Notes: generated by a model not told the origin, from the letters alone. A stretch of DNA of 64,000 bases from Extensimonas soli (GCF_029211265.1 NZ_JARGEL010000010.1:44176-108175); one strand, 5' to 3'; shown: positions 17,528 to 27,456, counted from the stretch's first letter. Made by a program: numbers and translations.

Positions 17528-18571
17528 ATGCTGATCCGCTTTACCAAGATGCAAGGCGCGGGTAACGACTTCGTCGTGCTCGACGAGACGCAGGGGCGCC
17601 TGAACCTCTCGCCCGCGCACTACCGTTTGCTGGCCGATCGCCACTTCGGCGTGGGCGCCGACCAGATCCTGAGCGTGCGGCCCGCCACCACGCCCGAGGT
17701 CGATTTCGAATACGTGATCCACAACGCCGACGGCGGCGAGGTGCAGCAATGCGGCAACGGCGCGCGCTGCTTCGCGCGCTACGTGCGCGAGCGCGGCTTG
17801 ACGCACAAAGACCGCATCCGCGTGCAAACCCGCGCCGGCGTGATCACGCTGCAGCTCACGCCCGATGGCGAGGTGACGGTCAACATGGGCTGCCCGGTGT
17901 TCGAGCCAGCGCGCGTGCCCTTCGACACGCGCGGCCTGCAGCCCGTGCCCCAGGGGTCAGGGCAAAAATGGCCGCTAACCATTGATGGACAAGCGCAGGA
18001 TGCTCCTGTTTTCGTTAGCGTCGTGTCCATGGGCAACCCGCATGCGGTGCTGCTCGTCGAAGACGTGGACGCGGCCCCGGTCGCGCAGCTCGGGGCTCGG
18101 ATCGAAAGCCACCCGCGTTTTCCCGAGCGCGTGAATGTGGGCTTTCTGCAGGTCGTGGCGCGCGACCATGTGCGCCTGCGCGTGTACGAGCGCGGTGTGG
18201 GCGAGACGCTCGCGTGCGGCACGGGCGCGTGCGCCGCCGTGGCCGTGGGCGTGCGCCTGGGTTTGCTAGCAGCCTGTCGGACTTTAGGCGTCGAAAGCGA
18301 GAATGGGCCCCAGCGAGGCCAGTTTTTGCCGGATTCGCCGCCCCATAGCGGGACTATGGGGCCAGAAGACGGTAAAAAATGGGCCGCTGCGGCGCATGCG
18401 CAGCCGACGGTTCCAAAGTCCGACAGGCTGCCAGACCACGCGGTGCAGGTGGACATGCGCGGCGGGCGCCTGCGCATCGCCTGGGGCGGGCGCGACGCCG
18501 ACCCCGTTTTCATGACCGGCCCGGCGACCACCGTGTACGAGGGCCAGATACAACTCCCCGACGTCCTATGA
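17528..18571 (+). CDS. dapF: Diaminopimelate epimerase with a 55-residue repeat-encoded insertion
   Basis: 347-residue PLP-independent epimerase that converts LL- to meso-diaminopimelate for lysine and peptidoglycan. Catalytic cysteines are C75 ([16 protein letters not shown]) and C230 (LACGTGAC), and the N-terminal [12 protein letters not shown] is conserved. Normal members have about 275-290 residues; here residues 248-302 come from an inserted 165-bp palindromic element (18266-18434). Joining L247 to D303 restores [16 protein letters not shown], a normal ending. The reading frame stays open, so the enzyme may work with a surface extension. A second, degenerate repeat-like patch lies at 17961-18018. 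ATG 17528 follows GATAAT by 7 bases, suggesting a leaderless transcript. It overlaps the DUF484 gene by ATGA. Confidence 0.93.
   Translation: MLIRFTKMQGAGNDFVVLDETQGRLNLSPAHYRLLADRHFGVGADQILSVRPATTPEVDFEYVIHNADGGEVQQCGNGARCFARYVRERGLTHKDRIRVQTRAGVITLQLTPDGEVTVNMGCPVFEPARVPFDTRGLQPVPQGSGQKWPLTIDGQAQDAPVFVSVVSMGNPHAVLLVEDVDAAPVAQLGARIESHPRFPERVNVGFLQVVARDHVRLRVYERGVGETLACGTGACAAVAVGVRLGLLAACRTLGVESENGPQRGQFLPDSPPHSGTMGPEDGKKWAAAAHAQPTVPKSDRLPDHAVQVDMRGGRLRIAWGGRDADPVFMTGPATTVYEGQIQLPDVL
18266..18434 (+). repeat. CTAG-bounded palindromic element, copy A (inside dapF)
   Basis: Ends CTAG (18266) and CCAG (18434), with perfect 17-bp inverted termini GCAGCCTGTCGGACTTT (18269-18285 and 18415-18431). 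An inner palindrome CCCCATAG/CTATGGGG lies near 18340-18361. The total is 169 bp, identical in length to copies at 27540 and 56077 and collinear with them. Removing one CTAG plus the 161 internal bases (165 in all) restores a normal dapF. Nested pairing makes the whole unit a long imperfect hairpin. Confidence 0.92.
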
Positions 18572-19284
18572 CCACTCCTACGCCACCGACCACCCCGCCT
18601 ATCGCCCAGCCGATTGCCCCGATCACCGAGGACGACATCGCCGAATTTCTCATCCAGACGCCGGGCTTTTTCGAGCGCCACGCCGAGGTGCTCGCGAGCG
18701 TGCAGCTCACCAGCCCGCACGGTGGGCGCGCCGTGAGCCTGCAGGAGCGCCAGGCCGAGCTGCTGCGCGAAAAAATCAAGGGCCTGGAGCTGCGCACCAT
18801 GGACATGGTGCGCCACAGCAGCGAAAACGCCGCCATCGCGCACAAGGTGCACCAATGGGGCTTGGCGCTGCTGCAGACGGTCGACGCGCACGACCTGCCC
18901 CAGGCCGTGGTCGATGGCCTGCGCACCTTGTTCGACGTGCCGCAGGTGGCGCTGCGCGTGTGGGACGTGGCCGCGCCTTACGCGCAAGCGCCGTTCGCGC
19001 AGGGCGCAAGCGCCGACGTGCAGGCCTTTGCAAGCTCGCTGACCATGCCGTTTTGCGGCCCCAACCTGGGCTTCGAGGCCACGGCCTGGCTGCCCGACGC
19101 GGCGCAGGTGGCGTCGGTCGCGCTGCTGCCGCTGCGCGCCGGCGCCCTGGAAAGCGCCACGCCGGCGCTGGGCCTGTTGGTGCTGGGCTCGCCCGATGCG
19201 CAGCGCTTTCAGGCCACCATGGGCACGGAATTCCTCACGCGCATCGCCGAACTCGCGAGCGCGGCGCTCTTGCGCCTGCGTTGA
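18568..19284 (+). CDS. DUF484 family protein
   Basis: 238-residue DUF484 protein, a GAF-like family found beside dapF and xerC in many proteobacteria; its function is not established. After a Pro/Thr-rich start come a conserved segment [27 protein letters not shown] (about 20-46), a predicted coiled coil (55-85) and a GAF-like domain (about 90-235). The ATG overlaps the dapF stop (ATGA), indicating coupling. The next gene, xerC, completes the dapF-DUF484-xerC trio typical of gammaproteobacteria and betaproteobacteria. Confidence 0.88.
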   Translation: MTTPTPPTTPPIAQPIAPITEDDIAEFLIQTPGFFERHAEVLASVQLTSPHGGRAVSLQERQAELLREKIKGLELRTMDMVRHSSENAAIAHKVHQWGLALLQTVDAHDLPQAVVDGLRTLFDVPQVALRVWDVAAPYAQAPFAQGASADVQAFASSLTMPFCGPNLGFEATAWLPDAAQVASVALLPLRAGALESATPALGLLVLGSPDAQRFQATMGTEFLTRIAELASAALLRLR

Positions 19285-19339
19285 GCACCGCGGAACGCCG
19301 CGCCGGGCCGTAACCGCTTTCCTTTCTTTCGCCACCATC

Positions 19340-20374
19340 GTGTCCGCACCCGCTTCGACCGCGCCTGTCGCAATTGCGACCACGCCTGCAGCCCCATCGC
19401 CGACGGAATCTGGCGCACCCGGCGCGTGCATAGAGCCTGCGGAGCCCGCAGTGCAGCGCTACCTCGACTATGTGCGCTACGAAAAACGCCTGGCCGCGCG
19501 CACCTGCACGCTGTATGCGCTGGACCTCGACAAGCTCGCGCGCTGTGCGGCCGACGCGGGTGTGCCGCTGCTGGAACTGCAAAGCGCGCACATCCGCCGC
19601 AGCGTCGCGCAGATGCACGCCGCGGGGCGCAGCGGGCGCGGCATCGCGCTGATCCTGTCGGGCTGGCGCAGCTTTTTCCGCTGGGCCGCGCGCCAGGGCC
19701 TGGTGCCGCACAACCCCGTGCAGGGCGTGCGTGCGCCGCGCGTGCCGCGGCCCTTGCCCAAGGCGCTGGGCGTCGATGAGGCCGTGCTGCTGGCCGATTT
19801 CGCACCGCCCGCGGCCGACCCCTGGCTCGAAGCGCGCGACGCCGCGATGGTCGAGCTGCTCTACGGCAGCGGCCTGCGCGTGGGCGAGCTCGCGGGGCTC
19901 GACGTGGCGCCCAGCCCCGCGGCCGAGCGGCAGGGCCGCGGCTGGATCGACCTGCAAGCCGGCGAAGTGCACGTGCTGGGCAAGGGCGGCAAGCGCCGCA
20001 GCGTGCCCATGGGCGCTGCGGCGCAGCAGGCGCTGCAAGCCTGGCTTGCGCTGCGCGCCTTGCCATTTGCGCGTGGCGCAGTGGATGCCGCACTGTTCCT
20101 CGGGCGGCGCGGCAAACGCCTCACGACGCAATCGATCTGGGCGCGCGTGCGCCAGCGCAGCCAGCAGGCGGGCCTGCGCAGTCCCGTGCACCCGCACATG
20201 CTGCGCCACTCGTTTGCCAGTCACGTGCTGCAGTCCAGCGGCGACCTGCGCGCCGTGCAGGAGCTGCTGGGCCACGCGAGCATCGCGAGCACGCAGGTCT
20301 ATACGCGGCTCGACTTTCAGCACCTCGCCAAGGTCTACGACGCCGCGCACCCGCGCGCGCGGCGCAAGCCATAG
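19340..20374 (+). CDS. xerC: Tyrosine recombinase XerC
   Basis: 344-residue site-specific recombinase that, with XerD, resolves chromosome dimers at dif. The N-terminal SAM-like core-binding domain (about 35-125) precedes the catalytic domain with R180 (GSGLRVGEL), HMLRH (H286, R289), the LGHAS histidine and nucleophile Y321 (STQVYTRLDF). I start at GTG 19340 (VSAPASTAP); upstream readings run into the DUF484 gene. The N-terminus carries about 30 extra Ala/Pro/Thr-rich residues, so a later start near PAVQRYLDYVRYEKRL is possible. Confidence 0.92.
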   Translation: MSAPASTAPVAIATTPAAPSPTESGAPGACIEPAEPAVQRYLDYVRYEKRLAARTCTLYALDLDKLARCAADAGVPLLELQSAHIRRSVAQMHAAGRSGRGIALILSGWRSFFRWAARQGLVPHNPVQGVRAPRVPRPLPKALGVDEAVLLADFAPPAADPWLEARDAAMVELLYGSGLRVGELAGLDVAPSPAAERQGRGWIDLQAGEVHVLGKGGKRRSVPMGAAAQQALQAWLALRALPFARGAVDAALFLGRRGKRLTTQSIWARVRQRSQQAGLRSPVHPHMLRHSFASHVLQSSGDLRAVQELLGHASIASTQVYTRLDFQHLAKVYDAAHPRARRKP

Positions 20375-20407
20375 TTCCGCTTCGGCGCCCCACGCGCCAT
20401 CCTCACC

Positions 20408-21634
<1,227 letters not shown>

Positions 21635-21727
21635 GCACGTGCCGGATTCCGCCACTACACTTGCCGCTTTCGGACGCAGGCACGGTGGCGCGTGTCGCGC
21701 CCCTGGTTTTTTGGAGAAAGCAAGCCC

Positions 21728-22798
21728 ATGTCCCTCATTCCCGCGACCATCCTGACCGGCTTTCTGGGGTCGGGCAAAACCACCTTGCTCAAGCGCCTGC
21801 TCACCGAGGCCCATGGCCAGAAAATCGCCGTGATCGAAAACGAGTTCGGCGAGGAAAACATCGACAACGACATCCTCGTGACCCAGTCCGAAGAGCAGAT
21901 CGTGCAGATGAGCAACGGCTGCATCTGCTGCACCATCCGGGAAGACCTGCGCGCCTCGCTGCAGCTGCTGGCCGCCAAGAAGCGCAAGGGCCTGCTCGAC
22001 TTCGACCGCATCGTGATCGAGACCACGGGCCTGGCCGACCCCGGCCCCGTGGCGCAAACCTTTTTCATGGACGACGAGATCGCCCAGAGCTACCTGCTCG
22101 ACTCGATCATCACGCTCGTCGATGCCAAGCACGCGCAGCAGCAGCTCGACGATCGCCAGGAGGCGCGGCGCCAGGTGGGCTTTGCCGATCAAATCTTTCT
22201 TTCCAAGACCGACCTCGTGAGCGCCGAAGACACCGAGGCGCTGATCCACCGGATCAAGCACATGAACCCGCGCGCGCCGATCAAGGCAGTGCACTTCGGG
22301 CAGGTGCCGATCAACGAGGTGCTGGACCTGCGCGGCTTCAACCTGAGCGCCAAGCTCGACATAGACCCCGACTTCCTCAAGGAAGAGGCTGACGCACACG
22401 GGCACCACGACCATGGCCACGAGCACGAGCACGAGCACGAGCACGGCGCGCATTGCGATCACCCCTCGCACCGGCATGGCGGGCGCCACCACCACCATGA
22501 CGACGACGTCAAGAGCTTCGTCTATCGTGCCGAGCGGCCGTTCGACCCGGCCAAGCTGGAGGATTTTCTCGGCGCCGTCGTCAACATCTACGGCCCGCGC
22601 ATGCTGCGCTACAAAGGGGTGCTGCACATGCTGGGCACGGACCGCAAGGTGATCTTTCAGGGCGTGCACCAGCTCATGGGCAGCGACCTGGGGCCGCAGT
22701 GGGCGCCGGGCGAGCCGCGCACCAGCAAGATGGTGTTCATAGGCATAGACTTGCCGCAAGACATCTTGCGCCAGGGGCTGGAGCAAAGCCTGGCGTGA
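21728..22798 (+). CDS. CobW/COG0523 family GTP-dependent metal chaperone
   Basis: 356-residue G3E GTPase. Walker A GFLGSGKTTL is at about residues 10-19, the metal-binding CxCC motif is in NGCICCTIRED, and the base-recognition motif is SKTD. A histidine-rich stretch (about residues 224-260, mostly His, Glu and Asp) can bind Zn2+, and the CobW C-terminal domain follows. COG0523 proteins deliver Zn2+ or cobalt to client enzymes. ATG 21728 is chosen, 12 bases after GGAGAAAG; the earlier in-frame ATG lacks family similarity. The next gene is a cysteine-poor dksA, a pairing seen in zinc-starvation contexts. Confidence 0.9.
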   Translation: MSLIPATILTGFLGSGKTTLLKRLLTEAHGQKIAVIENEFGEENIDNDILVTQSEEQIVQMSNGCICCTIREDLRASLQLLAAKKRKGLLDFDRIVIETTGLADPGPVAQTFFMDDEIAQSYLLDSIITLVDAKHAQQQLDDRQEARRQVGFADQIFLSKTDLVSAEDTEALIHRIKHMNPRAPIKAVHFGQVPINEVLDLRGFNLSAKLDIDPDFLKEEADAHGHHDHGHEHEHEHEHGAHCDHPSHRHGGRHHHHDDDVKSFVYRAERPFDPAKLEDFLGAVVNIYGPRMLRYKGVLHMLGTDRKVIFQGVHQLMGSDLGPQWAPGEPRTSKMVFIGIDLPQDILRQGLEQSLA

Positions 22799-22864
22799 AA
22801 TGCGTGTGTTGCGTGGGGGTGTTTCATTCTTGCCATGGGCATGCCCACAATGCGCGCGCCTCTA

Positions 22865-23058
22865 TACAATCGCGCCCCGTTGAATGCAAGCCCGCATGCA
22901 ATCTGACTGTCTGGCAGCCCCATGGGTCGGCCCGGCTCGCTCCACCCACCGACAGCAAGGAGACAGGAGTCCATTTTCCCAGCGCTGACTTTCCAAAAGT
23001 CCTGCAGTGTCCGGGGGGTTCTTGGCCGCGGCCTTTTGCCCCTGCGCCACCCGTCACA
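22865..23058 (+). promoter_or_regulatory. Promoter -10 and long leader of dksA
   Basis: The 260-base gap before dksA has TACAAT at 22865-22870 as the best -10, without a good -35. The leader holds a 34-codon ORF (22884-22988) and a strong AAGGAGACAGGAG (22957-22969) that is not followed by ATG, GTG or TTG at usable distance. Nothing else is clear. Confidence 0.35.
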
Positions 23059-23604
23059 ATGAGCTCCCAAACCGCATCCACCGCTGTCTTTGCCAGTTTT
23101 ACGACCATGCCCAGTACCGCATCCGTGCAGCCCAAACCCGTTCCCGTGAAGAAAAACCCCAAGCTTGCCGACCATTGGAAAACCAAGCCGGCCGAGGAAC
23201 TCACCGACGCTGAAGTGCTCGCCATGCCCGACAGCGAATACATGAACGAGAAGCAGCGGGCATTCTTCCGCCACAAGCTTTTGCAGCTGCAGCAGGAAAT
23301 CCTGCAGAGCGCGGGCCAGACCACCGAGCACCTGCGTGAAGACACGGTGGTGGTGCCCGACCCTGCAGACCGCGCCACCATCGAGGAAGAGCACGCGCTC
23401 GAGCTGCGCACGCGCGACCGCGAGCGCAAGCTGCTCAAGAAGATCGACCAGTCGCTCGCCCGCATCGATTCGGGCGACTACGGTTACTGCGATGAAACCG
23501 GCGAACCCATAGGCGTGGCCCGCTTGCTCGCGCGCCCCACGGCCACCTTGTCGCTCGAGGCGCAGCAGCGCCGCGAGCTCAAGCAAAAGCTGTTCGGCGA
23601 CTGA
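23059..23604 (+). CDS. dksA: DksA/TraR-family RNA polymerase-binding regulator lacking the four-Cys zinc site
   Basis: 181-residue DksA protein (165 if ATG 23107 is used; neither start has a good SD). The coiled-coil tip carries the functional DPADRATIEEE and the long coiled coil spans about 60-145. DksA enters the secondary channel of RNA polymerase and acts with ppGpp to repress rRNA and activate amino-acid promoters. Canonical DksA binds zinc with CxxC-x17-CxxC; here the positions read CDET and SLEA, so three of four cysteines are missing. It resembles zinc-independent DksA2-type proteins. The neighbour is a CobW chaperone. Confidence 0.9.
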   Translation: MSSQTASTAVFASFTTMPSTASVQPKPVPVKKNPKLADHWKTKPAEELTDAEVLAMPDSEYMNEKQRAFFRHKLLQLQQEILQSAGQTTEHLREDTVVVPDPADRATIEEEHALELRTRDRERKLLKKIDQSLARIDSGDYGYCDETGEPIGVARLLARPTATLSLEAQQRRELKQKLFGD

Positions 23605-23651
23605 GCACGCCTTCTGACAATGCAGCGCGCAACCCCGGTGCAGCCAGAATC

Positions 23652-25412
23652 ATGAGCAAGGGAGAATCCTCTCGCGGGGGCCTGCTCTCCAAGGTGGTGC
23701 GCTTCGTGCGCAACCCGACCGTGGAGTGGTCTGCGCTCGACACGCTGGAAACCGAGCGCGAGAGCCAGTTCAGCAAGGAGGCGCTCAAGGAGTTGATGGA
23801 GCGCAAGCGGCGCAATGACTTCGTGCGGCGCCGCGAGTTCGCGCAGCTGCGCCAGTTGCGCCAGCGCGGCGTGCAGCAGGCACAGCGCAGTGACGAGCCC
23901 GCAGCGGATCCCTCCTATTTGAGCGAGCTGAACTCGCCTGGTGAGCGCGCCGCCACACTGCAAAAGATCGATGAGATCGAAGCGCAGATGTCGCAGCAGT
24001 GGTGGAAAGGCGCGCCCCGTCCGCTGCGATCCAGCCAGGCGATGGAGGCCACCGGCTGGCGGGCCTCGCAGCCGCCGGGCGACACGACGGTGCGTGCCTT
24101 TGCGCCCACCGAGGCAATCAGTCTGCCCCCGGTGCCTGTGGAATCAGCCGCGGTTGCTGGCCCGCCCGCCGTAGTGCCACTGTCCCCCGATGAAACTGGC
24201 GCGACGCTGCCGCAGGCAGCAGCTGCGCTGCCGGCGGCACAAACCGCGTTGGATGGCACCATCACCCACCCACCCACAGTGCCAGCGCCACGGCCTGTCG
24301 TGGTGGAACCGGAGAAATTCGTGCATGCCCCTGAATTGGAAGAGGCGGCGATCCGCTTCGCCCAAGCGGACTTTGCCGGCGCAGAAAAAGCGCTGCAGGA
24401 AGCGCTGGCGCAAAGCCAGCAGGCCGAGCCCGCGGTACAGGAGGAGTTCTGGTTGGCCTTGTTCGACCTGTACCGCGCGACCGGGCAGGCGGACCTCTTC
24501 GACGCGCTGGCGATCGACTTCGCGGCCCGCTTCGGGCGCTCCGCACCGCTGTGGGTCTCCTTGCCCGAGCAACTGGGCCAGTCAGATATGGCAGGTGCCG
24601 CCAGTGCCGCTGCGCGCCGCAGCTTTGGCTGGAGTGCCCCGCACTCGCTCAGTGCCGCGTCGCTGGTGGCGCTGCGTGCGGCGCTCGAACGCGCGCAACC
24701 ACCCTGGACGCTGAATTGGGCGCGCCTGGCTTCGATCGAGCCCGAGGCGGTGCCGCAGCTTACGGCGCTGTTCAACCACTGGGCCGAAGACCGCTCGGTG
24801 CAGCTGGTGTTTGCGCACGCGCAGGCGCTGCAGGCATTGCTGGTCGAAAAAACGCCTTCGGGTGAGCGCAGCACGCCGGCGGACTGGTGGCTGCTGCGCA
24901 TGGCCTGCTTGCGGCTCATGGGGCGCGTGGACGAATTCGAGCTCGTGGCGCTCGACTATTGCGTCACCTATGAAGTCTCGCCGCCCGCATGGGAGCCGCC
25001 GCGTTGCAGTTGTGTCGATGGTGAGGAGCCAGCTGCAGCGCATGAGATGGCCCAGCAACCTGCCTCCCTGTTTGCGCCCAGCGCGCTTGCCGACGGGCTT
25101 GGCGCTCCATCGCTTTCGGTGCCCCTGGATGCTGGCCCGGTGGCCAGTTTGAGCGGCCAGATCGAGGGCGACTGCAGTGCGCTGCTGCCGTCGCTGGAGG
25201 CGCACCTGCGCCCTGGCGAGCCCCTGGTGATCGATTGCGAGCACCTGATCCGCACGGACTTTGCGGCCGCCGGCACGCTGCTCAACTGGGCCGCCGAGCA
25301 GCAGGCCAAGGGCCAGCAGCTGCAGTTCGACAAGCTGCACCGGCTGGTGGCCATCCTGTTCAACGTGCTCGGCATCAACGAACACGCCTGGGTGGTGGTG
25401 CGCAAGAAGTGA
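23652..25412 (+). CDS. STAS-domain protein of unknown function
   Basis: 586 residues. The N-terminal region (about 1-110) is charged and helical. A Pro/Ala-rich linker (about 140-215) follows, then a helical, TPR-like middle (about 220-430, FAQADFAGAEKALQEAL being repeat-like), and a C-terminal STAS-like domain (about 490-586: PSLEAHLRPGEPLVIDCEHL, FAAAGTLLNW). STAS domains bind partners or nucleotides in anti-sigma antagonists and transporters. No signal peptide or membrane helix is seen, so a cytoplasmic scaffold is likely. It starts 47 bases after dksA and lies before hslV. Confidence 0.75.
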   Translation: MSKGESSRGGLLSKVVRFVRNPTVEWSALDTLETERESQFSKEALKELMERKRRNDFVRRREFAQLRQLRQRGVQQAQRSDEPAADPSYLSELNSPGERAATLQKIDEIEAQMSQQWWKGAPRPLRSSQAMEATGWRASQPPGDTTVRAFAPTEAISLPPVPVESAAVAGPPAVVPLSPDETGATLPQAAAALPAAQTALDGTITHPPTVPAPRPVVVEPEKFVHAPELEEAAIRFAQADFAGAEKALQEALAQSQQAEPAVQEEFWLALFDLYRATGQADLFDALAIDFAARFGRSAPLWVSLPEQLGQSDMAGAASAAARRSFGWSAPHSLSAASLVALRAALERAQPPWTLNWARLASIEPEAVPQLTALFNHWAEDRSVQLVFAHAQALQALLVEKTPSGERSTPADWWLLRMACLRLMGRVDEFELVALDYCVTYEVSPPAWEPPRCSCVDGEEPAAAHEMAQQPASLFAPSALADGLGAPSLSVPLDAGPVASLSGQIEGDCSALLPSLEAHLRPGEPLVIDCEHLIRTDFAAAGTLLNWAAEQQAKGQQLQFDKLHRLVAILFNVLGINEHAWVVVRKK

Positions 25413-25490
25413 GGCTCTGAGGGCTTTCTCCTGCCGAGATAGCCTCCCCGTGGCTTGCACAGGAGCGCGTTGCCCCCATCTGAATCACTT

Positions 25491-26054
25491 ATGCAAGCCT
25501 CGACCGAATTCCCCACCTTCCACGGCACCACCATCTTGTGCGTGCGCCGCCAAACCGCCGATGGCGTGCAGGTTGCCCTGGGCGGCGACGGCCAGGTCAC
25601 GCTGGGCAACATCGTCGTCAAGGGCACGGCGCGCAAGGTGCGCAAGCTCCACCACGGCAAGGTGCTGGCGGGCTTTGCCGGGGCCACGGCCGATGCCTTC
25701 ACGCTGTTCGAGCGCTTTGAGGCCAAGCTCGACAAGCACCAGGGCCACCTGGTGCGCGCCGCGATCGAGCTCACCAAGGACTGGCGCACCGACCGCGTGC
25801 TGCGCCGCCTCGAAGCCATGCTGGCCGTGGCCGACCGCGAGGCCTCGCTGATCATCACGGGCAATGGCGACGTGCTCGAGCCCGAGCATGGCATCGTCGC
25901 CATAGGCTCGGGCGGCGCCTACGCGCAGTCTGCGGCCAAGGCGCTGCTAGACCACACCGACCTGCCCGCGCACGAGGTCGTGAAAAAATCGCTGGAGATC
26001 GCCGGCGAGCTGTGCATCTACACCAACATGCACCACACCATAGAGACGCTGTGA
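25491..26054 (+). CDS. hslV: ATP-dependent protease peptidase subunit HslV
   Basis: 187-residue threonine peptidase (ClpQ), which forms a double hexamer with HslU to degrade unfolded proteins. The N-terminal nucleophile is the threonine of [11 protein letters not shown], exposed after removal of about 12 residues, a longer propeptide than in E. coli. [11 protein letters not shown] and [11 protein letters not shown] are conserved. The ATG at 25491 is chosen over the in-frame upstream start. hslU follows after 85 bases, mostly repeat. Confidence 0.94.
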   Translation: MQASTEFPTFHGTTILCVRRQTADGVQVALGGDGQVTLGNIVVKGTARKVRKLHHGKVLAGFAGATADAFTLFERFEAKLDKHQGHLVRAAIELTKDWRTDRVLRRLEAMLAVADREASLIITGNGDVLEPEHGIVAIGSGGAYAQSAAKALLDHTDLPAHEVVKKSLEIAGELCIYTNMHHTIETL

Positions 26055-26080
26055 ATCTGGCAGTCTGCGGAATGCCTCTG

Positions 26081-26134
26081 TTTTGATAGCTGCTTGCGCT
26101 TGATACATCAGCGTATTCGGCACTTTTGATGCAA
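26081..26134 (+). repeat. Recurrent AT-richer module between hslV and hslU
   Basis: Core TGATAGCTGCTTGCGCTTGA followed by ATCAGCG, GGC and TTTTGATGC. The best preserved copy of the roughly 55-bp module in this window, and it nearly fills the hslV-hslU gap. Confidence 0.7.
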
Positions 26135-26139
26135 ATACC

Positions 26140-27456
26140 ATGTCGTCCATGACCCCCCAGGAAATCGTCTCCGAGCTCGACCGCCACATCGTCGGCCAGG
26201 CGGCGGCCAAGCGTGCCGTGGCGATCGCGCTGCGCAACCGCTGGCGCCGCCAACAGGTCGACGCGGGCCTGCGCCAGGAGATCACGCCCAAAAACATCCT
26301 CATGATCGGCCCCACGGGCGTGGGCAAGACCGAGATCGCGCGGCGCCTTGCGCGCCTGGCCGACGCGCCTTTCATCAAGGTCGAGGCCACCAAGTTCACC
26401 GAGGTCGGCTACGTGGGCAAGGACGTGGACAGCATCGTCCGCGACCTCGCCGAAGTCGCCGTCAAGCAGATGCGCGAGGCGGAAATGCGCAAGGTGCGCA
26501 CGCTGGCCGAAGACGCCGCCGAGGAACGCATCCTCGACGTGCTGGTGCCGCCCGCGCGCACCGGCGCCGAGCCCGCCGACAGCACCGCGCGCCAGGTGTT
26601 TCGCAAGAAGCTGCGCGAGGGCCTGCTCGACGACAAGGACATCGACATCGAGCTTGCCGAAAGCCGCCCCACGCTCGAGATCATGGGTCCGGCGGGCATG
26701 GAGGAAATGGCCGAGCAGTTGCGCGGCATGTTCAGCCAGATCGGCCAGGACAAGCGCCGCACGCGCCGCCTCAAGATCGCCGAGGCGCGCAAGCTGCTGA
26801 CCGAGGAGGAGGCGGCCAAGCGCGTCAACGAGGAAGAAATCCGCACGCGCGCGCTCGCCAATGCCGAGCAAAACGGCATCGTCTTCATCGACGAGATCGA
26901 CAAGGTCGCCGCGCGCCAGGAAACGAGCGGCGCCGACGTCTCGCGCCAGGGCGTGCAGCGCGACCTGCTGCCGCTCGTGGAGGGCACCGCGGTGTCCACC
27001 AAGTACGGCATGGTCAAGACCGACCACATCCTGTTCATTGCTTCGGGCGCGTTCCACCTCGCCAAGCCGAGCGACCTGATCCCCGAGCTGCAGGGGCGCT
27101 TTCCGATCCGCGTCGAGCTCGAATCGCTCTCGGTGCAGGACTTCGAGGCCATCCTCACGCAGACGCACGCCAGCCTGGTCAAGCAATACCAGGCGCTGCT
27201 CGCCACCGAGGGCGTGCGGCTGGAGTTTCTGCCCGAAGGCATCACGCGCCTCGCGCATATCGCCTTCGAGGTCAACGAGCGCACCGAGAACATAGGTGCG
27301 CGCCGCCTGGCCACGGTGCTGGAGCGGCTGCTCGACGAGGTCAGCTTCGAGGCCACGCGCCTCGCAGGCCAGACCATCACCATAGACGCCGCCTACGTCG
27401 ATGCCCGGCTGCAAAGCCTGAGCCAGAACGAAGACCTGTCGCGCTACATCCTCTGA
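26140..27456 (+). CDS. hslU: HslUV protease ATPase subunit
   Basis: 438-residue AAA+ unfoldase (ClpY) that feeds substrates to HslV. Walker [16 protein letters not shown] is at about residues 53-67. Then come the pore-loop segment (EVGYVGKDV), the intermediate domain (about 105-240) and Walker B FIDEIDK. The C-terminal tail LSRYIL ends in the residues that insert into HslV. Length is normal (E. coli 443). The true start may be the second ATG (26149, MTPQEIV). Confidence 0.95.
   Translation: MSSMTPQEIVSELDRHIVGQAAAKRAVAIALRNRWRRQQVDAGLRQEITPKNILMIGPTGVGKTEIARRLARLADAPFIKVEATKFTEVGYVGKDVDSIVRDLAEVAVKQMREAEMRKVRTLAEDAAEERILDVLVPPARTGAEPADSTARQVFRKKLREGLLDDKDIDIELAESRPTLEIMGPAGMEEMAEQLRGMFSQIGQDKRRTRRLKIAEARKLLTEEEAAKRVNEEEIRTRALANAEQNGIVFIDEIDKVAARQETSGADVSRQGVQRDLLPLVEGTAVSTKYGMVKTDHILFIASGAFHLAKPSDLIPELQGRFPIRVELESLSVQDFEAILTQTHASLVKQYQALLATEGVRLEFLPEGITRLAHIAFEVNERTENIGARRLATVLERLLDEVSFEATRLAGQTITIDAAYVDARLQSLSQNEDLSRYIL

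Noticed and set aside
18266..18434. dapF as a pseudogene broken by insertion
   Set aside because: The 165-bp insert keeps the frame, no stop is introduced and all catalytic residues and the C-terminus remain; function cannot be excluded.
22884..22988. 34-codon ORF in the dksA leader as a gene
   Set aside because: No ribosome-binding site precedes it and the product has no recognisable features; kept only as a leader observation.
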